Below are positions 1 through 8,485 of a DNA stretch of 64,000 nucleotides, piece by piece. How positions within the stretch are numbered: the first letter of the stretch is position 1; the number at the start of each line of letters is the position of its first letter. The notes beneath the pieces were generated by a model that saw only the letters and a list, made by a program, of their open reading frames with translations, was not told where the DNA came from and ran no database searches. Source of the stretch: Methanothermobacter tenebrarum (GTDB lineage Archaea > Methanobacteriota > Methanobacteria > Methanobacteriales > DSM-23052); assembly GCF_023167465.1 (NCBI RefSeq), contig NZ_AP025698.1:806001-870000 (forward strand), given 5' to 3'. Position numbers and translations under genes: made by a program.

Positions 1-469
1 CAGCGTATGCGGATACTGCTGTTTTACCTATCCTTTTGCCTGTTCCGAGTATTTTAATTGATGGTTTTTCGAGGACCTCATATTCTGTCAGTGGCTGGAA
101 CTCAAAATCTGGGCCTCTGTAAATCGCACCCTCTTCCAATACTATGCTTGCTATGTTAAACCTTTTGGAGTAATCTAATACTGGTTCGTCACTTAAATCC
201 ATAACAACATCCGCATCATATTTCCTTATAATCTTTCTTATGAGATTATAGGGGATTTTATGCGGATCCTCACCAAAGTAGACCGGTTTTTCCATGATCT
301 TAGCATATTCCTCTGGGGAGGATGTTTTAAGCTTCTCGGTACCCCCTATGAATACAAGAGCCCTAACATCTACATGTTCGATACAATCAAGGGTTTCAAT
401 TGCAGACTTTGTAACGGGGAGATAATGTTCACCGTCAACAAGACAAATAATATTCTCCATAGCTTTCAT
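1..469 (-). CDS. cpgS: cyclic 2,3-diphosphoglycerate synthetase, N-terminal part (cut by window start)
   Basis: Only the first 156 codons lie in the window. The enzyme makes cyclic 2,3-diphosphoglycerate, a cytoplasmic thermoprotectant and phosphate store of thermophilic Methanobacteriales, from 2,3-DPG and ATP. The translated start reads MKAMENIICLVDGEHYLPV, and a P-loop GTGKRIGKTAVSAYA begins near residue 142, both as I know them from this family. ATG at 469 is chosen because AGGTG lies seven bases upstream; a second in-frame ATG at 460 is possible. An AT-rich TATA-like element lies upstream at about 507-525. Confidence 0.85.
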   Translation of the reverse strand, partial: MKAMENIICLVDGEHYLPVTKSAIETLDCIEHVDVRALVFIGGTEKLKTSSPEEYAKIMEKPVYFGEDPHKIPYNLIRKIIRKYDADVVMDLSDEPVLDYSKRFNIASIVLEEGAIYRGPDFEFQPLTEYEVLEKPSIKILGTGKRIGKTAVSAYA

Positions 470-506
470 TCTTCGACACCTTCTGCTGGTTTTTAAGTAG
501 ATTGTT

Positions 507-525
507 AATATTAAATATTTAATAA
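507..525 (-). promoter_or_regulatory. TATA-like promoter of cpgS
   Basis: Read on the minus strand, TTAAATATTTAATATTAA lies about 40-50 bases upstream of the cpgS ATG, which fits an archaeal promoter with a leader of about 20 bases. The AT-rich intergenic context makes the exact box uncertain. Confidence 0.45.
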
Positions 526-665
526 TTTCTGAATCACGACTTTACATTAAAATGGGGGAAGGAAATTTATTTTTTATTTGAGTTAAAAGAAAATTATGAC
601 TTCCATTTTGTGGGATAACTCTGATCCTTCTAGTCAAGCGCCACCACAGAACGCCGAGGGTTGGC

Positions 666-974
666 CTATTTTACTTCTATGTTAGCCTCCATCTTTGCAA
701 GTTCCTTTTTTGATCTTTTAGCGAGCTCTGATAGGCCATTCACGATGTTTGGTGGGAGTGTGTCATTTCCCTGTTTTGCGAGTATTTCTGAAATGGCTGT
801 TGAAAGTACAAAAATAGCATATTTATGTTCCGCCTTTGTCCGGTGGATGTGATGGGGGCTTATGTTAAGTGAAAAATACTTCTCACACTCTTTTTCTATG
901 TCATAACCATTTTCAAGATATTTTAGGATATATACCAGAAATTGATGTAGTTGTATCACCTCATCCTTATACAT
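666..974 (-). CDS. UPF0058 family protein
   Basis: A 102-residue acidic/basic helical protein of unknown function. It begins MYKDEVIQLHQFLVYILKYL and contains the family stretch ISPHHIHRTKAEHKYAIFVL, which marks UPF0058 of euryarchaeal methanogens. The open frame extends to 1013, but a TATA box at 1018-1027 would put the transcript start near 992-995, so the ATG at 974 is the better start and gives the usual family length. There is no signal peptide or membrane segment. It is a single gene between cpgS and a long gene-poor stretch. Confidence 0.75.
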   Translation of the reverse strand: MYKDEVIQLHQFLVYILKYLENGYDIEKECEKYFSLNISPHHIHRTKAEHKYAIFVLSTAISEILAKQGNDTLPPNIVNGLSELAKRSKKELAKMEANIEVK

Positions 975-1017
975 GGGTACCAGCCTCGACTCCCTCCATA
1001 TCAGAGTAGTCATGAAG

Positions 1018-1027
1018 ATTATATAAA
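1018..1027 (-). promoter_or_regulatory. TATA box of the UPF0058 gene
   Basis: The minus strand reads TTTATATAAT here, followed by an A+T-poor gap of about 25 bases and then the ATG at 974. This box decides the start codon of the UPF0058 gene. Confidence 0.6.
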
Positions 1028-2017
1028 CCTAATGTTAGGGAATCAAAAATAACCCACTGGTACACCAAAAACATACTATTAGGCCCCTCTATGAATTTTC
1101 TTTAATGTACCCTAGCTTATATATAATCTTCCTCTTTTATATACCTTGTGTAACTGGGAAAAATTATAATTCAATTTGAATTTAACCCCACATCATCAAA
1201 AAAAAAGTTCCCAGAAGATCCTCAACACAACCCCCCCACAAGACCAGAGAAACCAAACACACACCTTAAAACTCCACCCCCCAACTACCCACCAAGATTC
1301 CATGTCCAAAAAACTTACCACCCCCATACAATAACATAAGCCTGAGGCGACAATGAATAGGCCTATGTGAAGTGCCCCTTCCCAGAGGATATCAATGATG
1401 AACACATCTACTAAATATCACCAGTAACAGATGGGTGAAAGATCATGAAAAAAACTCGCGGGTAGCACCATTGTTCGTTTTCATTGTAAAATTATAGATA
1501 GCCCAACGTAGGCTAAATACAAAATTTCACCCCCGCAATTTTAATAATAGCATTCACAATTGGAGTATGGTTTCCTCCCAGCTTCCCCACCCAAAACCAG
1601 CCACACATTCCCCCCACAACATTTACAATAGGAATGTTCCTTACAAGACTGAAGATTCTTACTAGCCCCCACACACTTGTAAATGCTATCGCATTCCTCT
1701 CAAAACACAAACGTCAAGATGGAAAGCACAAATAATGTTACACATGAAAAGATACTCAATTCTAAGCGGTCTCATTTCACCCGTGTGGTTTTCCGCAAGT
1801 CCACCATCCCCACGCCCAAGTTGAAGTAACAGCCATTTGAAATCTACAAAAACACTACCACCTAGGATAATAAACCCACCTATGGTATCCCATGATCAGC
1901 CCCCCACAGGTTGACCTCCCAACCCACCATAGGAGCCTGTAACATAACAGATAGTCTCCCCCGCCAAGGATAATCTCCTAGGAAATGGTTAAGATCGACC
2001 TCCTAAAACCCCATGGG
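1028..2017. other. gene-poor, C-rich intergenic stretch
   Basis: About 1 kb without a supportable gene. The plus strand is rich in C runs (for example near 1236-1242). Short minus-strand open frames at 1196-1405 and 1513-1710 have hydrophobic, Trp/Gly/Val-rich translations that come from the G-rich strand and lack recognisable motifs. An imperfect inverted repeat (CATAAGCCT / AGGCCTATG) lies at about 1336-1368. The block could be decayed coding DNA or an untranslated RNA region. Confidence 0.5.
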
Positions 2018-2028
2018 TATTTAAATTA
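2018..2028 (+). promoter_or_regulatory. TATA box of hisD
   Basis: TATTTAAATTA lies about 31-41 bases upstream of the hisD ATG, so the expected leader is only about 10 bases. It is the first promoter of the hisD-aspS-cbiC-hemL run. Confidence 0.5.
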
Positions 2029-2058
2029 ACATCTAATAAAATTAATCTTTGTGATAGT

Positions 2059-3333
2059 ATGCAGATCATAGAATTCGAAGCCCACATGATCGAAGAACTT
2101 GTGAAAAGATCCTCACCAAATATCGATAACGTGACAGAACCCGTTAAGACCATAATTGAAGAGGTTAGAAAAGACGGTGACAAAGCCCTCAGGAAATTCA
2201 CAAAGAAATTCGATGGCGCCGAAATCGAGGAATTCAAAGTTACAAGAAATGAAATAGAAGAAAGCTATAAGCATATAGATAAAAAGGTGAAAAATGCATT
2301 GAATATGGCGGCTGCAAACATCAAAGAATTTCACAGACTACAACTCCCAAGCCAATGGCTAAAGAAGATAAACAGGGGTATAATCGGGGGTCAAATTATA
2401 AGAGCAATTGGAAGTGTAGGCTGCTACATACCCGGAGGAAGGGCAGTTTATCCTTCCACCGCCCTCATGACAATAATACCCGCCAAGATCGCTGGCGTCA
2501 AAAGGATAATCTGCTGCACCCCACCAAACAAAGACGGAACCGTGAATGAAGCCACAATAGTAGCAGCTGACATGGCCGGAGCAGATGAAATATACAAGGT
2601 TGGGGGAGTTCAGGCCATAGCTGCCATGGCCTATGGAACCGAAACCATAGACCCCGTTGATAAGATCGTCGGACCCGGGAACATATTCGTGGCAGCGGCT
2701 AAAAAGTTGGTATATGGGGATGTGGATATCGATTTTATCGCAGGCCCATCAGAAGTTCTAATAATAGCCGATGAAGGGGCTAACCCAGAGTATATAGCAG
2801 TTGAGATGATAGCCCAAGCCGAACATGACCCTGATGCAGCCTCAGTACTTGTAACACCATCAAGAAGTCTCGGAGAGAAAGTTTATAATATCCTAGAGGA
2901 GAAGGTTAAATATGCTAAAAGGGGTGAGATCATAAGAAAGTCCCTCGAAGATTATGGTAAGATAATCATCGTAAAAGATCTTAAGGAGGCTGTTTATTTC
3001 AGCAATGAATATGCCCCCGAGCACCTTATAATAATGACCAAGGACCCTGAGATTCTATTAGATGAGATTGAAAATGCCGGGTCCATATTCCTTGGAGAGT
3101 TAACACCAGTCTCTGCAGGAGACTATGGTTCAGGGACTAATCACGTACTACCCACCAGCGGATGTGCAAAGATGTACTCAGGATTATCAACAGAATCCTT
3201 CCTGAAAAAACCCACAGTACAAATATTATCAGAAGATGGTCTCAAAACCCTCAAAGATATTGTAATCCCACTCGCAGAATATGAAGGACTCTACGCACAC
3301 GCAGAATCATTTAAAAAGAGACTTATGAGGTGA
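2059..3333 (+). CDS. hisD: histidinol dehydrogenase
   Basis: A 424-residue cytoplasmic Zn-dependent enzyme that oxidises L-histidinol to L-histidine with two NAD+, the last step of histidine synthesis. The family signature is clear in the middle (VGPGNIFVAAAKKLVYGD, then DFIAGPSEVLIIAD), followed by the catalytic-region YAPEHL and the metal-binding-region SAGDYGSGTNHVLPT. Length is standard for the family. The gene is first in a dense run; its stop overlaps the ribosome-binding site GAGGTG of aspS. The other his genes in the window (hisS, hisI) lie elsewhere, so no his operon exists here. Confidence 0.97.
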   Translation: MQIIEFEAHMIEELVKRSSPNIDNVTEPVKTIIEEVRKDGDKALRKFTKKFDGAEIEEFKVTRNEIEESYKHIDKKVKNALNMAAANIKEFHRLQLPSQWLKKINRGIIGGQIIRAIGSVGCYIPGGRAVYPSTALMTIIPAKIAGVKRIICCTPPNKDGTVNEATIVAADMAGADEIYKVGGVQAIAAMAYGTETIDPVDKIVGPGNIFVAAAKKLVYGDVDIDFIAGPSEVLIIADEGANPEYIAVEMIAQAEHDPDAASVLVTPSRSLGEKVYNILEEKVKYAKRGEIIRKSLEDYGKIIIVKDLKEAVYFSNEYAPEHLIIMTKDPEILLDEIENAGSIFLGELTPVSAGDYGSGTNHVLPTSGCAKMYSGLSTESFLKKPTVQILSEDGLKTLKDIVIPLAEYEGLYAHAESFKKRLMR

Positions 3334-3338
3334 CAACC

Positions 3339-4649
3339 ATGCTAGGTAAGACCAGGAGAACCCATTATTCAAATGAGATCACACCATCACTTGACGGATC
3401 CCATACAATCCTCATGGGTTGGGTGTACGAAATACGAGACCTTGGAGGGATAATATTCATACTCCTCAGGGACAGACATGGTATAATACAGGTAACCGCC
3501 CCAAGTAAAAAAACATCAAAAGAACTATTCAAAAAATTAAGAAAACTCAAAAAAGAATATGTTATAGAAGTCCAAGGGACGGTTCAAAAGTCCCCCAAAG
3601 CCCCAAGAAGCGTTGAAATAATACCCTCCAATGTGAAAGTCCTGGCCAAATCACAACAACCATTACCACTCGACCCCACAGGGAAGGTTAAAGCCGAAAT
3701 TGACACAAGACTAGACTCAAGGTTCCTAGACCTTAGAAGACCCGAAATAAGCGCAATATTCAAGATAAAAAGTAGAATGCTGCATTCAGTGAGGGTTTTC
3801 CTCGAAAAGGAGGGTTTTATCGAGATAAACACTCCCAAGTTGGTTGCATCAGCAACCGAAGGCGGGACAGAACTCTTCCCCATAACCTACTTCGAAAGGG
3901 AAGCCTTCCTAGGCCAAAGCCCACAACTCTACAAACAGATGATGATGGCAAGCGGCCTCGACAAAGTCTATGAGATAGCACCCATATTCAGGGCAGAAGA
4001 ACACGACACCCTCAGGCACCTAAACGAGGTCATATCCATTGACATAGAAGCAGCCTTCATGAACCACGAAGACGTCATGAAAATACTCGAAAAACTCATC
4101 GTAAAAGTCATAAAGGACATCAAAGAACACTGCAAAGAAGAACTCGAAACCCTAGGCAGAGAACTCGAAACCCCAAAACTGCCCTTCGAAAGACTAGAAT
4201 ATGACGAAGTCGTGGAGATAGTCAAATCACAAGGAGTCCACCTCAGACATGGAGAAGACCTCTCAAGGGCCGCTGAAAAAGCCCTAGGCGAGATAATGCC
4301 CGGCTATTATTTCATAAAATCCTGGCCAACGAATATAAAACCATTCTATGTAATGCCAAGGGAGGATGACCCAAGCAAAAGCTACGCCTTCGACCTCATG
4401 TACAAGGACCTTGAAGTATCCTCCGGTGCCATGAGGGTCCATGAACACGACCTCCTAGTTGAAAAGATTAAAAAACAGGGACTAAATCCCAGATCATTTG
4501 AAAGTTACCTTTCAGCCTTCAAATATGGGATGCCACCACATGCAGGTTGGGGTCTTGGAGCTGAAAGATTCACCATGGCACTCCTAGAAATCAAAAATAT
4601 CAGGGAAACAGTACTATTCCCAAGGGACAGGAGAAGATTAACCCCATAA
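3339..4649 (+). CDS. aspS: aspartyl-tRNA synthetase, archaeal type
   Basis: A 436-residue class II synthetase. An OB-fold anticodon-binding domain occupies about residues 1-110. The catalytic core carries motif 2 (PIFRAEEHDTLRHLNE) and motif 3 (GWGLGAERFTMALL), ending in RETVLFPRDRRRLTP. Related methanogen enzymes are non-discriminating and also charge tRNA-Asn, which is then amidated; this is family knowledge and not visible here. A GTG at 3330 is also in frame, but the ATG at 3339 sits six bases after GAGGTG and gives the usual N-terminus MLGKTRRTHYS. Confidence 0.95.
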   Translation: MLGKTRRTHYSNEITPSLDGSHTILMGWVYEIRDLGGIIFILLRDRHGIIQVTAPSKKTSKELFKKLRKLKKEYVIEVQGTVQKSPKAPRSVEIIPSNVKVLAKSQQPLPLDPTGKVKAEIDTRLDSRFLDLRRPEISAIFKIKSRMLHSVRVFLEKEGFIEINTPKLVASATEGGTELFPITYFEREAFLGQSPQLYKQMMMASGLDKVYEIAPIFRAEEHDTLRHLNEVISIDIEAAFMNHEDVMKILEKLIVKVIKDIKEHCKEELETLGRELETPKLPFERLEYDEVVEIVKSQGVHLRHGEDLSRAAEKALGEIMPGYYFIKSWPTNIKPFYVMPREDDPSKSYAFDLMYKDLEVSSGAMRVHEHDLLVEKIKKQGLNPRSFESYLSAFKYGMPPHAGWGLGAERFTMALLEIKNIRETVLFPRDRRRLTP

Positions 4650-4658
4650 AGTGATTTG

Positions 4659-5291
4659 ATGATGGGCGCCTCCACAAAAAAAGGAAAAAAGATCGCGGAA
4701 AAGAGTAGGAGGATAGTGAAAAAGCTTATAAAAGATAAGATAGAAGGGTTACCCCCAGAAGAAGTCGAGATCATAGAGAGGATAGTTCATTCCACAGCCG
4801 ACCCAGAATATGCTGATATCACTAGGATGAGCCAAGAATTCATACCCACAACCATAAATGCCCTAGGGGACCTTAAGGATATACTAGTAGATGTTGAAAT
4901 GGTGAAAGCAGGAATATCCTATGATGGGGACATAAAATGTTATATAAACCATCCAACTGTTATAAAGATGGCGAAGGATAAAAACATGACCAGGGCAGCT
5001 GCTGCAATGGAATACGCAGCCTCAAAAGACTTCAGCGGAATCGTAGTGGTGGGTAACGCGCCAACCGCACTCTCAAAGGTGATAAAATTAACAGAAGCAG
5101 GGATGGATGTTAAATCTATAATAGGAGTGCCTGTTGGTTTTGTAGCTGCTGCTGAATCCAAAAAACTCCTCACAAAAACAAACATACCATACCTTATAAC
5201 CTCCGGTCCAAAGGGTGGGACGCCAGTTGCAGTGGCAGCCACAAACGCCCTAATAAACCTCACAAAAAAATGGAGAGGAGGAATAAGATGA
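4659..5291 (+). CDS. cbiC: cobalt-precorrin-8 methylmutase
   Basis: About 210 residues of the CbiC/CobH family, which moves a methyl group from C-11 to C-12 of the corrin ring in cobamide synthesis. Methanogens need cobamides for the corrinoid methyltransferase Mtr. Family traits include DVEMVKAGI, GIVVVGNAPTALSKVI, GVPVGFVAAAESK and the C-terminal YLITSGPKGGTPVAVAATNAL. TTG 4656, ATG 4659 and ATG 4662 are all in frame behind GTGAT at 4651-4655. The stop overlaps the hemL start as ATGA. Its place before hemL links two tetrapyrrole genes. Confidence 0.92.
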   Translation: MMGASTKKGKKIAEKSRRIVKKLIKDKIEGLPPEEVEIIERIVHSTADPEYADITRMSQEFIPTTINALGDLKDILVDVEMVKAGISYDGDIKCYINHPTVIKMAKDKNMTRAAAAMEYAASKDFSGIVVVGNAPTALSKVIKLTEAGMDVKSIIGVPVGFVAAAESKKLLTKTNIPYLITSGPKGGTPVAVAATNALINLTKKWRGGIR

Positions 5292-6559
5292 TATCAGATG
5301 ACCTGTTTAAAGAAGCATTGAAAGTTTTACCTGGTGGTGTGAGCTCCCCGGTAAGAAAGTTTGAACCACACCCTTTCTTCGCCAAAAAAGGTGAAGGTTG
5401 CATCCTCTATGACGTGGACGGTAACCGTTACATAGATTACTGTCTAGCCTATGGTCCCCTCATCCTCGGTCACGCCCCAGAGAAGATTACAAGTGCAGTC
5501 TGTGAACAAATTAAAAAGGGTAGTGCCTATGGCACGCCAACAAAGGCAGAATTAGAACTTGCAAAACTTGTCATAGAAAGAGTACCATCAGCTGAGATGA
5601 TAAGGTTTGTGAATTCGGGTACAGAGGCTACAATGGCCGCGATAAGACTTGCAAGGGCATTCACAGGGAAGGATAAAATACTCAAATTTGAGGGCGCATA
5701 TCATGGCGCCCATGATTATGTTCTGGTAAAACCAGGATCGGGCGCGGCAGCAGCCCCCGATTCACCAGGCATACCCCAAGATACAACAAGAAACACTATA
5801 TCAGCGCCTTTCAATGATGAAGAAGCAGTTGCAAGTATAATAGAAGAGGATGACAATATCGCGGCAATACTAGTAGAGCCTGTGATGGCTAATATAGGCT
5901 GTATAGAACCAGAGGACGGCTACCTAAAATTCCTGAGGAAAATAACAAGTGAAAATGGTATACTCTTAATATTTGACGAGGTTATCACCGGTTTCAGAAT
6001 AGCCCCTGGGGGTGCCCAAGAATACTATAATATAACAGCAGACCTTGTAACCTATGGGAAAATCATAGGAGGAGGATTCCCCATGGGCGCCCTAGCAGGT
6101 CCCAGAAGACTAATGGAACATATATCACCCGCAGGTGATGTTTACCAAGCCGGCACATTCAACGGCAATCCTGTATCAGTAACCGCTGGCATAACAACCC
6201 TCAAGGAATTAACAGATGATCTTTACAAGGAACTTAACAAAAAAGGGGAAATAATAAGAAAGGGCATAAAGGATATCCTAGAGGACAATAATCTAGAATT
6301 TTACCTGGCAGGATTATCCTCAATGTTCCAAATCTACTTCACCCAAGAGAAGGTTAAAGATTATACCAGCGCCAAGACAGCTAATTTGGAGATATTCAAA
6401 AAGTACTTCCATAGCCTACTCAAAGGTGGGGTGTTTGTGCCACCATCACAATTCGAATGTTGTTTTATCTCAGCAGCTCACAGAAAAGAAGATCTTAACA
6501 TGACACTAGAGGTGGTGGAGGAATCCATTAAAAGAGCCGTCAAACAATCCCCCAGGTGA
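5288..6559 (+). CDS. hemL: glutamate-1-semialdehyde 2,1-aminomutase
   Basis: A 423-residue PLP enzyme that makes 5-aminolevulinate, the precursor of F430, cobamides and siroheme. TYGKIIGGGFPMGALAG holds the PLP lysine, LLIFDEVITGFR the cofactor aspartate, and FVNSGTEATMAAIRLARA the substrate and cofactor loop. The ATG at 5288 follows GGAGAGGAGG by six bases and overlaps the cbiC stop, so the 18-base longer frame from 5270 is not used. The last 82 bases are also coding on the minus strand for the DUF4012-like gene. Confidence 0.96.
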   Translation: MISDDLFKEALKVLPGGVSSPVRKFEPHPFFAKKGEGCILYDVDGNRYIDYCLAYGPLILGHAPEKITSAVCEQIKKGSAYGTPTKAELELAKLVIERVPSAEMIRFVNSGTEATMAAIRLARAFTGKDKILKFEGAYHGAHDYVLVKPGSGAAAAPDSPGIPQDTTRNTISAPFNDEEAVASIIEEDDNIAAILVEPVMANIGCIEPEDGYLKFLRKITSENGILLIFDEVITGFRIAPGGAQEYYNITADLVTYGKIIGGGFPMGALAGPRRLMEHISPAGDVYQAGTFNGNPVSVTAGITTLKELTDDLYKELNKKGEIIRKGIKDILEDNNLEFYLAGLSSMFQIYFTQEKVKDYTSAKTANLEIFKKYFHSLLKGGVFVPPSQFECCFISAAHRKEDLNMTLEVVEESIKRAVKQSPR

Positions 6560-7269
6560 CTTTGCAATGTATATTTAAGTTTTTCAAATCCTATGTATGT
6601 TAAAAATTCCACAAGGGCAGTTTTTGGGATTATGATGATATTACCCTGGGCACTTTGCCGGACAACCTCATCTACTATGCTTACATATTTATTCCTGTCC
6701 CTTGCAGAGTCTATTATGGCTTTCATGAGGGACTTCACAGCATCCCCACGGGTGTATCCGGCCTTCTGCTCCTCTCTTAGGAATTCTATTGAGTTGCCTG
6801 AGACGTAACCTTCCCCCTCCACATATACCGGTCCTATCCTCGCCAAGATCGCGTCAACAGCTTCTGGTGTTACTATAACTACAATATCTGTTTTCTCACC
6901 AGTATTATATTCTACTATTTCTTGGGCGAGCTTCGCCCCCTTCTCGGTGTCCTTTTCCCAGAGAGCATCATGAAGATACCATCTTTCAACACCTATAGCT
7001 TTTAGGGATGGTGGTGGTGTTGCCGTGGGATGGGCCATCTGCCCCGGATAGACAGACTTTATACCTGTTATATTACCATTATCCAAGGTTATGATGAACG
7101 CCATGTCAACTGCTCCTATCCCCGGTCTCGGCTCGCTCGGATCAGCGCATAAAAGCAACACCTTTTTTTCTCCTACCATCACGTTCTGAGAATTCTTAAT
7201 ATACATGCAAGATAGGAAGATAATAACTGAGAGAGCTACTACGAATATTATAATGGTCCTTCTTTCCAT
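6478..7269 (-). CDS. membrane-anchored DUF4012-like protein
   Basis: A 263-residue protein with one N-terminal hydrophobic anchor (about residues 5-24) and an outside domain. The stretch LLLCADPSEPRPGIGAVDMA resembles the 'NxxELRPGGGF' region of DUF4012 proteins; I assign this by pattern only. The function is unknown, probably at the cell envelope. A TATA element at 7293-7302 would place the transcript start within a few bases of the ATG, so the mRNA may be almost leaderless. Its 3' end runs 82 bases into hemL on the opposite strand. Confidence 0.65.
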   Translation of the reverse strand: MERRTIIIFVVALSVIIFLSCMYIKNSQNVMVGEKKVLLLCADPSEPRPGIGAVDMAFIITLDNGNITGIKSVYPGQMAHPTATPPPSLKAIGVERWYLHDALWEKDTEKGAKLAQEIVEYNTGEKTDIVVIVTPEAVDAILARIGPVYVEGEGYVSGNSIEFLREEQKAGYTRGDAVKSLMKAIIDSARDRNKYVSIVDEVVRQSAQGNIIIIPKTALVEFLTYIGFEKLKYTLQSHLGDCLTALLMDSSTTSSVMLRSSFL

Positions 7270-7292
7270 GGATACTCTGTTATCACACTTCC

Positions 7293-7302
7293 ATTATATA
7301 TA
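7293..7302 (-). promoter_or_regulatory. TATA box of the DUF4012-like gene
   Basis: The minus strand reads TATATATAAT about 25-33 bases upstream of the ATG at 7269. This spacing predicts a very short or absent leader. Confidence 0.55.
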
Positions 7303-7339
7303 TGAGGTTGATGCGATCACCGTCTGATTACCCCCATCT

Positions 7340-7860
7340 TGAACTTCCACCCTTTCATTGGTTGGCTTTTGTGTGGGGGCTCCCACCTCCCCGAGTCTCT
7401 TAGGTTCCGTCTCAGGAGATGATCTGAGCACTTCAGTGTGGGGGGGTCTTGCGTCCATTCGATTCTCCCCCCACACGGAGTAGGGTGCGTGTGGAGAATA
7501 TTTTATAAAACAGCCAAAAAAAGGGGTGTGTGGAACAAAAAAAAAAAAAAAAAAAAAATAATGGGATTTAGTGGAATCCAAAAATCTCCCCACATATTGG
7601 GGGAATGAAAAGATAATGGGGGTGGTTTCCCTGCTGAAAATGGACTACCCCCTTGATGGGGGTTTTCTGCTTCAAATGATGAGAGCTTGTGTGAACATGG
7701 GGCTAGTTCCCCCTAGAGGGTTTTCCTCATGGCCTGGAGCGTGTCCCCAGCCCCGGTTTTGAATGGTCAGTTATGAACCTGGATTATCTGCCAGTTTTCC
7801 CAGACCCTGGGGGGACAAGATAAGTGAAGATTATAATCGAACACTCCAGTTATAAGGTTT
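7340..7860. other. G+C-rich hairpin cluster, candidate structured RNA region
   Basis: About 520 bases between two minus-strand genes, clearly richer in G+C than the surrounding DNA. It contains several short perfect stems: GTGTGGGGGG/CCCCCCACAC (7436-7445 with 7467-7476), ACCCCC-ttgat-GGGGGT (7647-7663), GGGG-ctagtt-CCCC (7699-7712) and CCCAG-acc-CTGGG (7799-7811). A palindromic TTTTATAAAA at 7501-7510 could be a promoter in either direction. I could not match it to RNase P RNA, SRP RNA or a tRNA. Open frames across it are low-complexity and unconvincing. Confidence 0.45.
7537..7558. repeat. homopolymer tract of 22 A
   Basis: Twenty-two consecutive A on the plus strand inside the G+C-rich intergenic stretch, read as U22 on the minus strand. 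It could act as a terminator for a minus-strand transcript or as a slippage site. The exact length is uncertain in most sequencing methods. Confidence 0.85.
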
Positions 7861-7878
7861 TCCGCTCACATCCCCCCA

Positions 7879-8343
7879 TTAGATGGGGAACCTCCCCAAT
7901 GATAAAATTAAAATGATCAGAAGAACGATCATAGTGGCTATGAAAAATAATATGGGTAGATAGTTAGTGTCCTTATGGGTTTTGATTGCCTCTCTTTTAT
8001 CCTGGATGGTGGAGATAAAATCTTGGGCATCATCATAGTCCTTTTTGAGCAAACTTTCAAGTGTTTCTTTGTTACTGGTAAGTCCGGTGTGGGTTATCTC
8101 ATAGGGTCCTTGTGTGGTTTCACTCTCGTTGATAATTTCAGAGGATATTCTGTTGATGGTTTCATCAACTTTGGGAGGTCTTTCTGTGTAGGCTTCTTCT
8201 ATGGAATCATAATATTGGAGTGAACCTCCACATTGACATGAGACAAAATCAGCGGGGCTTTCACCTTCCTTCAACTTGTAGTAGCCTCCACATTCGCTAC
8301 AGACGAGATAACCCTTGGAGTCGGATTTTCCAGCCTTTGACAA
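7879..8343 (-). CDS. zinc-ribbon protein with C-terminal membrane anchor
   Basis: A 154-residue conserved methanobacterial-type protein of unknown function. The N-terminus reads MSKAGKSDSKGYLVCSECGG, with paired cysteines (CSEC, then CQC) forming a likely zinc ribbon in residues 15-45. A charged, partly helical middle follows, then one transmembrane helix near the C-terminus (about residues 128-147). The open frame starts with GTG at 8364, but TTG at 8343 sits six bases after GGGGGG and gives a family-like N-terminus. The protein is probably tail-anchored with the ribbon in the cytoplasm. Confidence 0.65.
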   Translation of the reverse strand: MSKAGKSDSKGYLVCSECGGYYKLKEGESPADFVSCQCGGSLQYYDSIEEAYTERPPKVDETINRISSEIINESETTQGPYEITHTGLTSNKETLESLLKKDYDDAQDFISTIQDKREAIKTHKDTNYLPILFFIATMIVLLIILILSLGRFPI

Positions 8344-8432
8344 CTGGAACCCCCCAATAAACACCCCAGATTAAAGTATTAATCATGCTCCTATATCCTA
8401 CCATTTTAATAAAAGGAGCATCTAAGATTATC

Positions 8433-8447
8433 TTATATTATTTATAG
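8433..8447 (+). promoter_or_regulatory. TATA box of mtxX
   Basis: TTATATTATTTATAG lies about 40-50 bases upstream of the mtxX ATG. The same 140-base gap must also carry the promoter of the divergent zinc-ribbon gene. Confidence 0.5.
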
Positions 8448-8485
8448 ATAAACCTTTCGTATAGGCCATTGAGAAACCTCCTATA

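Noticed and set aside
1196..1710. Two short minus-strand frames in the gene-poor stretch
   Set aside because: Trp/Gly/Val composition follows from G-rich DNA; no ribosome-binding site or motif supports them.
7294..7593. A 99-codon minus-strand frame crossing the poly-A run
   Set aside because: It depends on the homopolymer (a run of Phe) and has no family features.
7676..7682. Box C-like ATGATGA of a C/D RNA
   Set aside because: No CTGA box D follows at a suitable distance.
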